Shown here in pieces: positions 1 to 8,019 of a DNA stretch of 43,987 bases. A program made the translations under genes and the position numbers. How positions within the stretch are numbered: the stretch's first letter is position 1; each line of letters starts with the position of its first letter. The notes beneath the pieces are model-generated. The model saw only the letters and a list, made by a program, of their open reading frames with translations, was not told the DNA's origin and ran no database searches. The stretch is from Alphaproteobacteria bacterium. Its GTDB lineage: Bacteria > Pseudomonadota > Alphaproteobacteria > Puniceispirillales > UBA1172. The stretch covers positions 1-43,987 of the forward strand of contig JABIWM010000152.1 of the NCBI GenBank assembly GCA_018701255.1. The letters run 5' to 3'.

Positions 1-322
1 CTGGCGCGGCCATGCAATCGGCTGGCTTGCGCATAGGTGCCGGTGATGTGATAGCAATAATCGCCGCCTCAATACCGCCTGTCACTTTGCGTGTTGGCTG
101 AACCGTCAGATGCTCCCCCGGCAACGCATGGGGTACATATATGATATTATCATGATCATCATGTGCTATGCCGTCACCTTGCGCGCCAAGGTGATCAATC
201 CGCACATCCACCGGCGGCATATGCCGCAAAGACAGCTCGCGATGCATTTTGGACGATTTACGATTAAATCGCCCACGCCTGCCCGATAGTGCCGATGTTT
301 TCCGGCCTGTTTTTTGTGACAT
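1..322 (-). CDS. TRAM-domain RNA (uracil-5-)-methyltransferase, N-terminal part only
   Basis: The reading frame opens at ATG 322 on the minus strand and runs off the window edge, so only about 107 residues are visible. A basic N-terminus rich in Arg/Lys leads into a TRAM-type beta-barrel around residues 40-80, with the stretches DHLGAQGDGIAHDD and YVPHALPGEHLTV. This pattern is typical of TrmA/RlmD-family class I SAM-dependent enzymes, which methylate C5 of uridine in 23S rRNA or tRNA. The methyltransferase core and the [4Fe-4S] cysteines found in RlmD lie outside the window, so the exact target cannot be called. It precedes no partner on this strand; its upstream neighbour on the same strand is the alcohol dehydrogenase. 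The family call is fairly secure, the subfamily is not. Confidence 0.75.
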   Translation of the reverse strand, partial: MSQKTGRKTSALSGRRGRFNRKSSKMHRELSLRHMPPVDVRIDHLGAQGDGIAHDDHDNIIYVPHALPGEHLTVQPTRKVTGGIEAAIIAITSPAPMRKPADCMAAP

Positions 323-365
323 GATTATATCTATCCGTGATGGTCATCACCACATGTTCCGTTAG

Positions 366-413
366 CTTTTCTGGCGGCTTTTCTGGTGGCTTTTCTGGCA
401 GCTTTTCTGGCAA
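366..413. repeat. 12-bp tandem repeat, four copies
   Basis: Four imperfect copies of cttttctggcgg (plus strand) follow each other without gaps. They lie just beyond the stop codon of the iron alcohol dehydrogenase. Read on the minus strand in that gene's frame, the copies spell a tetrapeptide repeat (C/H/R-Gln-Lys-Ser) ending at a TAA. Confidence 0.9.
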
Positions 414-418
414 CTGGT

Positions 419-1588
419 CTATCGGCCGTGATGCAGGGCTTCCATTATCAGCGCTTCGACATCGGCCTGTGTTGATGCTTTCGGATTTGTGCCATAAGCG
501 CTGTCTTTCATGGTTTTTTCAGCAAGCCGTGACACCGCGTCATCGGGTATCCCAAGCTCAGACAGGTTTTTAGGAATATCCAGCAAATCAAGCCAATCAC
601 AAACCGCGCCATAAAACCCGTCAAAACTGTGATCCGATAAACCCATCATATGCGTCAAATCAGGGACTTTTGCAGAAATGGCATCAGCATTAAATCGCAA
701 CACCGCCGGTAATATCACGGCATTGGTCAAGCCGTGATGCGTGTCATATTCTGCTCCCACCATATGTGAGATAGCATGCACCAGCCCCAACCCCTTGATA
801 AATGATACGCCAGCCAGACATGATCCAACCAGCATCGCGCCTCTGGCTTCCAGATGATCTGGCTGTTTATAAACTAGCGGCAGGTTCGGATAGATTAGCC
901 GCATGGCTTCCAGCGCGGCACCATCGCAAAGCGGATGAAAATCATTGATCACATAGGCTTCGACAGCATGAACCAGCGCATCTACCCCTGTCCATGCCGT
1001 CAGCTTGGGCGGCAATCCAATAGTTAATTCAGGATCAAGAATAACCGCCACCGGTTTTTGCAAAGGGTGAACAATACACCATTTCATCATCAGTTCTGTG
1101 TCTGTGACCATTGCCGTGCTTTCGGTTTCAGCACCGGTTCCTGCGGTCGTTGGAATACAGATTAACGGCGGAAACGGGTTTGCCGCATCAATCGCAGGTG
1201 GGGTTTTTTCCCATTCAAACGCCCATAAATCATGCGTGTTATTAACCACCAGCGAAATGGCTTTACCGCCATCCATGCCGCTACCACCACCAATGGCAAT
1301 CACCCCATCATGACCACCATCAAGATAGCATTTCCGGCCAGCCATAATTTCTGTATCGCGGGGATTTGGTGAAATATCCGAATATAACGCCGCATCCATG
1401 CCTGCCGCTGTCAGATCAGCCATGATAGCGGCAATGAAAGGCAAATCAGCACTGCCCTTATCGGTAACAATAAACGGCTTTTTCATATTCTGATCAAGAC
1501 AGAGCCGTGCCAGTTCTTTAATCCGGCCGGGGCCATAGGTAATAGGGACTGGAAATGACCAATCCTGAAATGATGTAAAATCAATCAT
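419..1588 (-). CDS. Iron-containing (group III) alcohol dehydrogenase
   Basis: Family role: NAD(P)-dependent oxidation of a short-chain alcohol or reduction of an aldehyde, in the cytoplasm. The N-terminal Rossmann-like part carries the GGGSGMDGGK dinucleotide-binding stretch near residues 100-109. The all-helical C-terminal half holds the metal site: Asp203 and His207 in GVDALVHAVEAY, His271 in LGLVHAISH and His285 in DTHHG (numbered from ATG 1588), matching the Asp-His-His-His set known from FucO. Start: ATG 1588 is preceded by GTGGAG as ribosome site; an in-frame GTG at 1600 overlaps that site and is less likely. At about 389 residues the length is normal for the family. The substrate cannot be told from sequence. 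The upstream region is built of 11-bp repeats, and a 12-bp repeat follows the TAG stop in frame. Confidence 0.93.
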   Translation of the reverse strand: MIDFTSFQDWSFPVPITYGPGRIKELARLCLDQNMKKPFIVTDKGSADLPFIAAIMADLTAAGMDAALYSDISPNPRDTEIMAGRKCYLDGGHDGVIAIGGGSGMDGGKAISLVVNNTHDLWAFEWEKTPPAIDAANPFPPLICIPTTAGTGAETESTAMVTDTELMMKWCIVHPLQKPVAVILDPELTIGLPPKLTAWTGVDALVHAVEAYVINDFHPLCDGAALEAMRLIYPNLPLVYKQPDHLEARGAMLVGSCLAGVSFIKGLGLVHAISHMVGAEYDTHHGLTNAVILPAVLRFNADAISAKVPDLTHMMGLSDHSFDGFYGAVCDWLDLLDIPKNLSELGIPDDAVSRLAEKTMKDSAYGTNPKASTQADVEALIMEALHHGR

Positions 1589-1589
1589 A

Positions 1590-1629
1590 GGTAACTCCAC
1601 GGTAACTCAACGGTAACTTAAGGTAATAA
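1590..1629. repeat. 11-bp direct repeat upstream of the alcohol dehydrogenase
   Basis: The motif ggtaactccac is followed by ggtaactcaac, then ggtaacttaa and a partial ggtaataa. The copy nearest the gene supplies its ribosome-binding site on the minus strand. The repeat occupies the leader between the alcohol dehydrogenase start and the AT-rich spacer shared with typA. Confidence 0.85.
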
Positions 1630-1805
1630 AATCAGGGCAAAATATATCATCTGCATATATCTAAACCAAGGTAAATCCCTAATATTGTTATGATATTAGA
1701 AACAAATGATGCAAATTTTTCATTTTTTTCTTGATTTTATTGCTGTTAAGGGTAGCTATGAGCATGATTCCGATAATGGAATACAAAATGTCAGGATTTC
1801 CCCAC

Positions 1806-3632
1806 ATGTCACAAGAGTTCCAAGAATTGCGCAACATTGCCATCATCGCCCATGTTGACCACGGCAAAACCACCTTGATTGATGCCATCATGAAACAGAG
1901 TGGGGTATTCCGCGACAATCAGCAAGTTGATGAAAGAATGATGGATTCTGGTGATCTGGAAAAAGAGCGCGGCATTACGATTCTGGCGAAACCTACTTCT
2001 GTCGTCTGGAAAGACACTCGCATTAATATTATTGATACCCCCGGCCATGCTGATTTTGGTGGGGAAGTGGAACGCGTGCTTGGCATGGCAGATGGCGTTA
2101 TTCTGTTGACTGATGCCGCCGAAGGCCCAATGCCGCAAACAAAATTCGTGCTTGGTAAAGCGCTCAAACAAGGTTTGCGCCCGATTGTGATCATCAATAA
2201 AATTGACCGCAGTGATGCCAGACCGGATGAGGTGGTAAACGAAGTTTTTGATCTGTTTGTTGCGCTTGATGCCGATGATGCCCAGCTGGACTTTCCTATT
2301 CTTTACGCATCAGGCCGTAGCGGTTGGTGCGTGAATGATCTGACCGATGATCGCAAAAACCTTGACCCATTGCTTAATGTTATACTGGATCATGTTCCCG
2401 CCCCACAATTTGACGGAAATGCCCCATTTGCCATGCTAGCCACATTGCTGGATGCAGACCCTTATTTAGGGCGTTGTCTGGTTGGACGGGTGATGCAGGG
2501 AACAGCCAAGGTTAATGAAACTGTCCGCGCCATTAATTTGAACGGTGACGTTGTTGAAAGCGGTCGTCTGACCAAATTGCTGCGATTTGAAGGATTGGAA
2601 AAAGCAGCGGTTGAAAGCGTGCAAGCCGGTGATATCGTCTGTATTGCCGGATTAAGCAAAGCATCCGTGGCTGATACCATTTGCGCCCCGCAAGTGACTA
2701 CACCGATTGCGTCAACCCCGATTGATCCACCGACCATGTCGGTAACTATTACAGTTAATGATTCTCCGCTTGCTGGCCGTGACGGGAAAAAAGTCACATC
2801 AACCGCTATCCGCAAACGGCTATTAGCCGAAGCAGAAACCAATGTTGCTATCACATTTAATGAAAGCGGCGATAAAGACGCGTTTGAAATTGGCGGTAGA
2901 GGCGAATTACAGCTTGGGGTTCTGATCGAAACCATGCGCCGCGAAGGATTTGAATTGACCGTGTCGCGGCCAAGAGTTCTCTATAAAACGGATGAAAACG
3001 GCCAACGGCTTGAACCTATAGAAGAAGTCACCATTGATGTCGATGATGAGTTTTCGGGCGTTGTTGTGGACAATCTGAACCGCCGCAAAGGTGACATGGT
3101 TGATATGCGCGCCGCCGGTGCCGGCAAAACCCGATTGATCTATCATGTGCCTTCACGCGGATTGATCGGATATCCTAGCACGTTTTTATCTCAAACCCGT
3201 GGAACTGGCGTATTAAACCGGATTTTCTATTCTTATTCGCTGTTCAAAGGTCATATTGATAGTCGCCGTAATGGGTCGCTCATTTCCACCGATAACGGCG
3301 CAACGGTAGCATATGCGCTATTTAATCTGCAAGATCGGGGCGAGATGTTTGTCGGCTCACAGGTTGAGGTTTATCAAGGCATGATCGTTGGTGAACATAA
3401 TCGTGAAAATGATCTTGAGATTAATGTTCTCAAAGGCAAGCAATTAACAAATGTACGGGCATCCGGCACGGACGAATCTATCCGGCTAACCCCGCCACGG
3501 TTGATGTCACTCGAAGACATGATGGCTTATATTAACGATGATGAATTGCTTGAGGTAACACCAAATCACCTGCGGCTTCGCAAACGTCTGCTTTGCCCGC
3601 ATGAGCGCAAAAAGGCCTCACGCGCCTCCTGA
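1806..3632 (+). CDS. typA: Ribosome-associated GTPase TypA/BipA
   Basis: TypA/BipA is a translational GTPase related to EF-G/LepA that binds 70S ribosomes and helps 50S assembly and stress or cold adaptation. The G1 motif AHVDHGKTT lies at about residues 15-23, the switch region RGITILAK follows, then DTPGHADFGGEV (G3) and NKIDRSDARPDEV (G4). The C-terminal part with RGELQLGVLIETMRREGFE and the BipA-specific domain is complete. The frame is open further upstream (to 1731), but starting at ATG 1806, with AGGA nine bases ahead, gives 608 residues, almost the length of the E. coli protein, so I take that start. It is divergent from the alcohol dehydrogenase and followed at 32 nt by the AIG1-like gene. 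Confidence 0.97.
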   Translation: MSQEFQELRNIAIIAHVDHGKTTLIDAIMKQSGVFRDNQQVDERMMDSGDLEKERGITILAKPTSVVWKDTRINIIDTPGHADFGGEVERVLGMADGVILLTDAAEGPMPQTKFVLGKALKQGLRPIVIINKIDRSDARPDEVVNEVFDLFVALDADDAQLDFPILYASGRSGWCVNDLTDDRKNLDPLLNVILDHVPAPQFDGNAPFAMLATLLDADPYLGRCLVGRVMQGTAKVNETVRAINLNGDVVESGRLTKLLRFEGLEKAAVESVQAGDIVCIAGLSKASVADTICAPQVTTPIASTPIDPPTMSVTITVNDSPLAGRDGKKVTSTAIRKRLLAEAETNVAITFNESGDKDAFEIGGRGELQLGVLIETMRREGFELTVSRPRVLYKTDENGQRLEPIEEVTIDVDDEFSGVVVDNLNRRKGDMVDMRAAGAGKTRLIYHVPSRGLIGYPSTFLSQTRGTGVLNRIFYSYSLFKGHIDSRRNGSLISTDNGATVAYALFNLQDRGEMFVGSQVEVYQGMIVGEHNRENDLEINVLKGKQLTNVRASGTDESIRLTPPRLMSLEDMMAYINDDELLEVTPNHLRLRKRLLCPHERKKASRAS

Positions 3633-3664
3633 GAAAGTCAGATCATTCTGGCAAGAGAATAACA

Positions 3665-4294
3665 ATGACAATACAGCTTGCCAAATATAGTTTTGTTCTG
3701 GCTTTAGGGTACTGGCTATATCAGTTCACCCAGAACAGCTTTGATACATTCGGAATCCAGTTCCGTTTTCTGACCCATTGGGGCATCAGCCTTGCCATGG
3801 CTGTGCATTTCATGAACTGGCGGCGGCGACTGGCTGGTCTGCCGGAAAGCTATCATGCTTTTAACGCGGCGGTGGTTATTCTGAATATTCTGGTCGTGTT
3901 TTTATACTGGCGGCTTTATTTCATTGATCCCGCGCTCGTCAATGGTGACAAAATCCCTGTCTGGCATCAGGAATATTATATGCATATTCTGGGGCCATTA
4001 TTGCTGTTTATTGATGCGGTCTGGTATAATCGGGCGTTTCGCGGATTTATGAAAGGCTGTTTTGCCACCATATGTCTATGCCTGATTTATATCATCTGGC
4101 TTGAGGTATTGGTGCGGCCACTAAACAGCGTGCCTGTTGGTGATGTGACCGCTGGTCTGCCTTATCCTTTCCTGAATGATATGGACTGGGGCGGCAGACA
4201 ATTCTTTTATATAACAACCACCGGTACTGGCATATTTGCCTTTATCATCTGCTGGGTGATCGGGAACGTATCTGACCGGCTCAGAACGGATTAA
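3665..4294 (+). CDS. Membrane protein resembling AIG1/ADTRP (FAR-17a) lipid hydrolases
   Basis: A 209-residue, very hydrophobic protein with about six membrane segments (near residues 8-22, 38-52, 67-87, 105-118, 126-145, 180-200). Its order of motifs follows that of animal AIG1 and ADTRP: a membrane-start Thr in RFLTHWGISL (Thr37), a FLYWRLYFIDPALV stretch, a Trp-X(6)-His element with His107 in YYMHILGPLL, then a Pro-Phe motif (LPYPFLND) and a final helix. In AIG1/ADTRP a Thr and a His at these places are the catalytic pair for hydrolysis of fatty acid esters of hydroxy fatty acids. I recognise the family from memory of the animal sequences; the bacterial substrate is unknown. It follows typA closely and may be cotranscribed, but no functional link is apparent. 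Confidence 0.6.
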   Translation: MTIQLAKYSFVLALGYWLYQFTQNSFDTFGIQFRFLTHWGISLAMAVHFMNWRRRLAGLPESYHAFNAAVVILNILVVFLYWRLYFIDPALVNGDKIPVWHQEYYMHILGPLLLFIDAVWYNRAFRGFMKGCFATICLCLIYIIWLEVLVRPLNSVPVGDVTAGLPYPFLNDMDWGGRQFFYITTTGTGIFAFIICWVIGNVSDRLRTD

Positions 4295-4313
4295 CCGTAC
4301 CGCCATTGATCCG

Positions 4314-4769
4314 CTATTCAGCGTAATTGACGCCTTCGATTTCGCAATATCGGGCTTTAGCCAGTTGGGATTTCTGATCATCCACCATGCGAACCCATGC
4401 ATCATAGCCCAGTGTTTTTGCCATCCGGCCAGATAGATTTTGCAATATCTGTTTACACTCACCAGTATCACCAGCTTCTATCCCGACATTTGGCATCCCG
4501 CATATGGTTTCTGTTGTCCGAAACACATCACCAGACGCATCCATGACCAGAACAGAAACCTTTTCAATGGTGCGGCGGCTGTTATTTTTATGTTGTAGCC
4601 GCAAGATATAATTGGTGGAAATACCATCGGCATCATCACCAAAAGCCACATCTACCAGACAGGTGACTTTATCTTTATCATGCGCGGATACCGGCATGAT
4701 GGTGAGGCATAATATAGCAAGGGGAATGGCAAAACAGGACGATATCAACACACGGGATCGGTTCAACAT
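4314..4769 (-). CDS. Small exported protein with four cysteines, function unknown
   Basis: A 151-residue protein with a clear Sec signal peptide: basic start MLNRSRV, a hydrophobic core to about residue 25 and a probable cut after PVSA (near residue 29). The mature part has four Cys (in VTCLV, TICGM, GECKQ and RYCEI) that could form two disulfides in the periplasm. Start ATG 4769 has an AGAGTG ribosome site. I do not recognise a family. The gene converges on the AIG1-like gene with only 19 nt between the stops and lies 50 nt downstream of the HAD gene's stop on the same strand, so it could be the last gene of a short operon. Confidence 0.8.
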   Translation of the reverse strand: MLNRSRVLISSCFAIPLAILCLTIMPVSAHDKDKVTCLVDVAFGDDADGISTNYILRLQHKNNSRRTIEKVSVLVMDASGDVFRTTETICGMPNVGIEAGDTGECKQILQNLSGRMAKTLGYDAWVRMVDDQKSQLAKARYCEIEGVNYAE

Positions 4770-4818
4770 TTCACACTCTTATCTGATTAGAATAAAACAT
4801 CCTGTTTCATATAGCCGC

Positions 4819-5532
4819 TTATTCGGCATCAAAGGCATCGGCCAGTTCAGCCATGCTATTAAATTGCATATCAACATGCGGGATATCACCCGGATTCATC
4901 GTTGCCCCAAAACCGTCTTTATTATGGCGGCGGTATATCCAGCAATTTTTCAGCCCAAAACGATTGGCTGGCTCATGATCATGGAACATGCTTTCTGCGA
5001 CATGCAAAATCTCATGCTTTTGAATTCCACGATGCGCCAGTTGTTCCAGCATATATTCAAAATTCCGGGCAGAAGGCTTATAGCTGCCAATATCTTCGGC
5101 GGTATAAACGCCATCAAAATCAATGCCTAGCCGTGCCGATGATCCCTGAAAGCTGATATTATCGGTGTTGGTTAGCACCGCCAGTTTGATATGTTTTTTC
5201 AATCTGGCCAATGCCGCCCGACTATCATCAAAGGCTGGCCATTGCCGCACCGATAAGCCATAAGCCTGACATTCTTCCCATGATACGGAAATATTCCATT
5301 CCTCAGCCAGCCGGCGATAAACCACGGCCAGTAATTCGGTATATGGTTTGTCCGGTGTCCAGCGCTGGGTAGTGGATTCATGAAACGCATGTGCCTGCAA
5401 TATCTCATCACGCGATAAGGGATCAATGCGCTGATCAGTGAGAGGTTTAAGCGCATTAACCATGCCGCTTTCCCAATCAATAAGCGTTCCATAAACATCA
5501 AAAGTCAGAATTTTATAATCACGGAGATTCAT
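4819..5532 (-). CDS. HAD-superfamily hydrolase, 2-haloacid dehalogenase type II
   Basis: A cytoplasmic hydrolase of the L-2-haloacid dehalogenase group. Motif I is FDVYGTLIDWE with the nucleophile Asp12 (numbered from ATG 5532); motif II is VLTNTDN; the conserved Lys is in GSYKPSARNFE; motif IV sits around HVAESMFHDHEPAN, followed by NCWIYRR, as in this subfamily. The frame extends upstream to a TTG at 5565, but ATG 5532 puts the first beta strand at the usual distance from the terminus and has AGGC upstream. Length 237 aa is normal. Proteins of this group are often annotated as dehalogenases without proof; a phosphatase or another C-halogen substrate is possible. Confidence 0.88.
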   Translation of the reverse strand: MNLRDYKILTFDVYGTLIDWESGMVNALKPLTDQRIDPLSRDEILQAHAFHESTTQRWTPDKPYTELLAVVYRRLAEEWNISVSWEECQAYGLSVRQWPAFDDSRAALARLKKHIKLAVLTNTDNISFQGSSARLGIDFDGVYTAEDIGSYKPSARNFEYMLEQLAHRGIQKHEILHVAESMFHDHEPANRFGLKNCWIYRRHNKDGFGATMNPGDIPHVDMQFNSMAELADAFDAE

Positions 5533-5647
5533 ATCGGGCTTGCCTAAATGATTTATATCAAACAAAACCCTAACATAGCTATCAAGTCAGAACAAATTGC
5601 GAATAAGCGCTGATTACCATTTCCATCAAAACAAATAGTTAAGATGA

Positions 5648-6037
5648 TTATAGAATTTTGATATCGGATTTCAGCTTACGCAAGCTTTTGCTAGCTTCTT
5701 TCAGCAATTCGGATAAATGATCAATTTCCATGTTCATATTCTGAATTTTCTTTTGTAACGCTGATTTTGATAACGGTTGCTTAATTTTGCGCTTGCCCAG
5801 TTCTGCCATCAAAAACGCCGGCGATACCCCAAGGATGCCTGATAAAGCGACCAGCTTATTGATCCGTGGCTCTGACCGGTCTTGTTCCCAGTTGGTGAAC
5901 GTCATTTCCTTAACGCCGACAATACGCGACAATTCTGCCGTTGTGTAACCGGCCTCTTCGCGAAGCATGGCGATCCGCCCACCAAGTGTGTGCTTTTCTT
6001 CGACATGCTCGCTATTTATCATTGATTTTTTAGACAT
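5648..6037 (-). CDS. XRE-family DNA-binding regulator with C-terminal coiled coil
   Basis: A 129-residue protein. Residues about 18-75 form a Cro/C1-type helix-turn-helix domain: GGRIAMLREEAGYTTAELSR, then VGVKEMTFTNWEQDRSEPRI, then the closing LGVSPAFLM. Residues about 88-129 are Lys/Leu-rich with heptad spacing (IQNMNMEIDHLSELLKEASK), likely a dimerising coiled coil. ATG 6037 has AAGGTG six bases ahead. It stands alone between the HAD gene and the PhyH gene. An inverted repeat in its upstream region (6076-6091) could be an operator for autoregulation, which is only an inference. Confidence 0.9.
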   Translation of the reverse strand: MSKKSMINSEHVEEKHTLGGRIAMLREEAGYTTAELSRIVGVKEMTFTNWEQDRSEPRINKLVALSGILGVSPAFLMAELGKRKIKQPLSKSALQKKIQNMNMEIDHLSELLKEASKSLRKLKSDIKIL

Positions 6038-6075
6038 GGGAACACCTTAATATAAAACCTGTATTTTGTAAATAA

Positions 6076-6091
6076 GCGACTATGATGTCGC
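6076..6091. promoter_or_regulatory. Inverted repeat upstream of the XRE regulator
   Basis: GCGAC, a 6-nt centre (tatgat), then GTCGC, about 40 nt ahead of the XRE start codon and between that gene and the end of the PhyH gene. A dyad of this size suits a dimeric repressor, but it could equally be a weak hairpin at the end of the PhyH transcript. Confidence 0.35.
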
Positions 6092-6139
6092 AAATATTAC
6101 ATTTTAGATTATGCCGGGCAGCGTTAATCCCCTCACCGT

Positions 6140-6937
6140 CTAGGATGCCTGATACAATACCGGAAAGTCATGTCCGGCCAATGCCGAACCAACAGGAACA
6201 TCCAGATCAGGAAAAGCCGGTGAGCATTTGGCCGGTTCTGCACAGACCCGCGCCTCATCGCCAACCAGCCGGAATGATATGGCACGCCTGCGGGTTGATG
6301 CGTTGTTGCCAGCCGCGCCATGCAGGGTGCGGAAATCAAACGCTATCGCATCCCCCGGTTTAACGTCCCATCCCAGAATAGGGAACTGATCAGGGTTATT
6401 GGCAATATCCGGCACCGCTTGACGCGTGTCATTTTCTATCAGGGCATCGCCATTAAACCGTTCTGGCCGGTATAGCCCGTCTGCTTTATGTGAGCCTTTG
6501 ACATATTGCACACAATTTTCGCGCTTTACCTCATCCAGCGGCACCCAGAAGCTAACCGTTTGTTTTGCTTCAACAAAATAATAAGGTTGATCCTGATGCC
6601 ATGGGGTTGGAAAACTGGAACCCGGTTCTTTGACCAGCACATGATCATGAAATATCTGCACGGTTTTTGATCCGGTTAATTCTGACGCCAATGCACCAAG
6701 CGGTGAGTTGAGAACAAAATCCTGATATTCCGGCACTTGCGACCAGACGCAATAATCCTGAAAAAACGGCGCCGTTCCATCATCCGGCTGATAGGTGCGC
6801 TCACGCCAGCTGGGGTTTGCCATATTGCGCTCAATGCCTTGCCGCAAATGTTCTACCCAATCGGTGAAAACACCATCCAGTTTAACCGCCCCGTCTGTTG
6901 CAAAATCAGATATCGTCTGTTCCGATAACATATCCAT
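6140..6937 (-). CDS. Phytanoyl-CoA dioxygenase (PhyH) family Fe(II)/2-oxoglutarate oxygenase
   Basis: Members hydroxylate a substrate with O2, Fe(II) and 2-oxoglutarate. The iron triad is visible as His114-X-Asp116 in TPWHQDQPYYF and His206 in FRTLHGAAGN; Arg217 or Arg218 in TRRRAISFRL would hold the 2-oxoglutarate carboxylate. The double-stranded beta-helix stretch SFWVPLDEV ... CVQYVKGSHK is typical. Start: ATG 6937 with GGAG about ten bases ahead; ATG 6931, six bases after AAGGTG, is as likely. Length about 266 aa is usual. The next gene upstream on the same strand is a homocysteine S-methyltransferase, 69 nt away. The substrate is unknown; in marine bacteria members of this family act on diverse small molecules. 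Confidence 0.9.
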   Translation of the reverse strand: MDMLSEQTISDFATDGAVKLDGVFTDWVEHLRQGIERNMANPSWRERTYQPDDGTAPFFQDYCVWSQVPEYQDFVLNSPLGALASELTGSKTVQIFHDHVLVKEPGSSFPTPWHQDQPYYFVEAKQTVSFWVPLDEVKRENCVQYVKGSHKADGLYRPERFNGDALIENDTRQAVPDIANNPDQFPILGWDVKPGDAIAFDFRTLHGAAGNNASTRRRAISFRLVGDEARVCAEPAKCSPAFPDLDVPVGSALAGHDFPVLYQAS

Positions 6938-7005
6938 CACCTTATTCTCCTTAATTCGGTTAAACATAGCCTAGAATCTTACCGCCACATGATCAATATT
7001 AATGA

Positions 7006-7923
7006 TTAATGATCAAGTGTTATGATATTATGACCGGTACCGGTTATCCGTCTAGCTAATTCAGCAATATGGACAGGGCTGATCTCGCAACATCCGCCAA
7101 TGATCTGCGCGCCTGCGGATATCCATTCCAGCGCATAATCCGCATATTTTTCAGGCGGTAAATCTGTTCTTGCGGTCAGCTCATCAACGGTCTGCCCCGG
7201 CTGCATTTCCTTGACGCTGGTAAAGCCATTGGCATATCCGCCAAACATCAGCCCGCTTTTCTGCAAAACCGGCATGGCGGCGGTTACGGCTTCGGGATAG
7301 CAACAATTGATCATCACCCCATCCGGCGGGTTTTCCGCCAGCTGTTCTACCACCCAATCCAGCCGTTCTCCTGACCGTAACTGATTGCTGGCATCATCGT
7401 TAAGCGTGAACGCCACATAGACAGGCTTGCCCACCTCTTTTGCGGCGGCAATCGCGGCGCTGGCTTCTTGCCAGTTTGTCATTGTTTCAACAAAAAACAC
7501 ATCAACGCTGTCTTTCTGGAGCGCAACGATCTGGCGGAACTCATCCAGCGACTGTGCATAGCCATAAGCGCGTTCATGAACATAGCTCGCCACCAATGGC
7601 GGCAAGCATCCGGCAATGGTGATGTCTGAGCGCGGTAATCCCTCGGCGGCAATGGCATCATTGGCGATCCGAATAGCGGTATGTTGCGCGTCTTCAAACT
7701 GCGCTTCAAACCCGTGCATGGCCATGCGGGTTGGCGTTGCTGTATAAGTATTCAGCGTCAACACTCTGGCACCAGCCTGCATAAATGCCCGATGAACATC
7801 CAGCACAATATCCGGTTGTTCCAGCATTACCTTAATCGACCATAGAGGGTGCGTTTCCCCAGTGTAACGCAAGCTGATTTCCTGCCCCAGACCGCCATCC
7901 AGCAATACAATATCGCGCATCAT
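7006..7923 (-). CDS. Homocysteine S-methyltransferase family protein
   Basis: A zinc-dependent methyltransferase of the MmuM/BHMT type, making methionine from homocysteine with a methyl donor such as S-methylmethionine, a betaine or a sulfonium compound. The barrel begins LLDGGLGQEIS. The zinc cysteines are in MINCCYPE (near residue 207) and IIGGCCEISP (278 and 279, numbered from ATG 7923). NTYTATP and VFFVETMTNWQEA are family landmarks. ATG 7923 follows AGGTTTGG; an in-frame TTG at 7932 and a second ATG at 7920 are alternatives. Together with the PhyH gene it may form an operon. The methyl donor is not readable, but DMSP or methylated amines would fit the neighbourhood. Confidence 0.9.
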   Translation of the reverse strand: MMRDIVLLDGGLGQEISLRYTGETHPLWSIKVMLEQPDIVLDVHRAFMQAGARVLTLNTYTATPTRMAMHGFEAQFEDAQHTAIRIANDAIAAEGLPRSDITIAGCLPPLVASYVHERAYGYAQSLDEFRQIVALQKDSVDVFFVETMTNWQEASAAIAAAKEVGKPVYVAFTLNDDASNQLRSGERLDWVVEQLAENPPDGVMINCCYPEAVTAAMPVLQKSGLMFGGYANGFTSVKEMQPGQTVDELTARTDLPPEKYADYALEWISAGAQIIGGCCEISPVHIAELARRITGTGHNIITLDH

Positions 7924-8019
7924 GCTATCCAAACCTATTAGTGAATTAGTTAATTAATAAATGATAATGTAATTTGTCAGCCAACGGAGAACAGGTCAAT
8001 AGAGCTGTTACCCAAACTA

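Noticed and set aside
337-573. Plus-strand frame with a Ser-Phe-Ser-Gly-Gly repeat
   Set aside because: It is only the reverse reading of the 12-bp array and the 3' end of the alcohol dehydrogenase; no ribosome site and no known family.
2462-2935. Minus-strand frame of 157 codons inside typA
   Set aside because: Antisense shadow of a highly conserved GTPase gene.
4612-5130. Plus-strand frame of 172 codons
   Set aside because: It runs antisense through two genes (exported protein and HAD hydrolase) whose families or signal peptide are clear; composition is that of a shadow.
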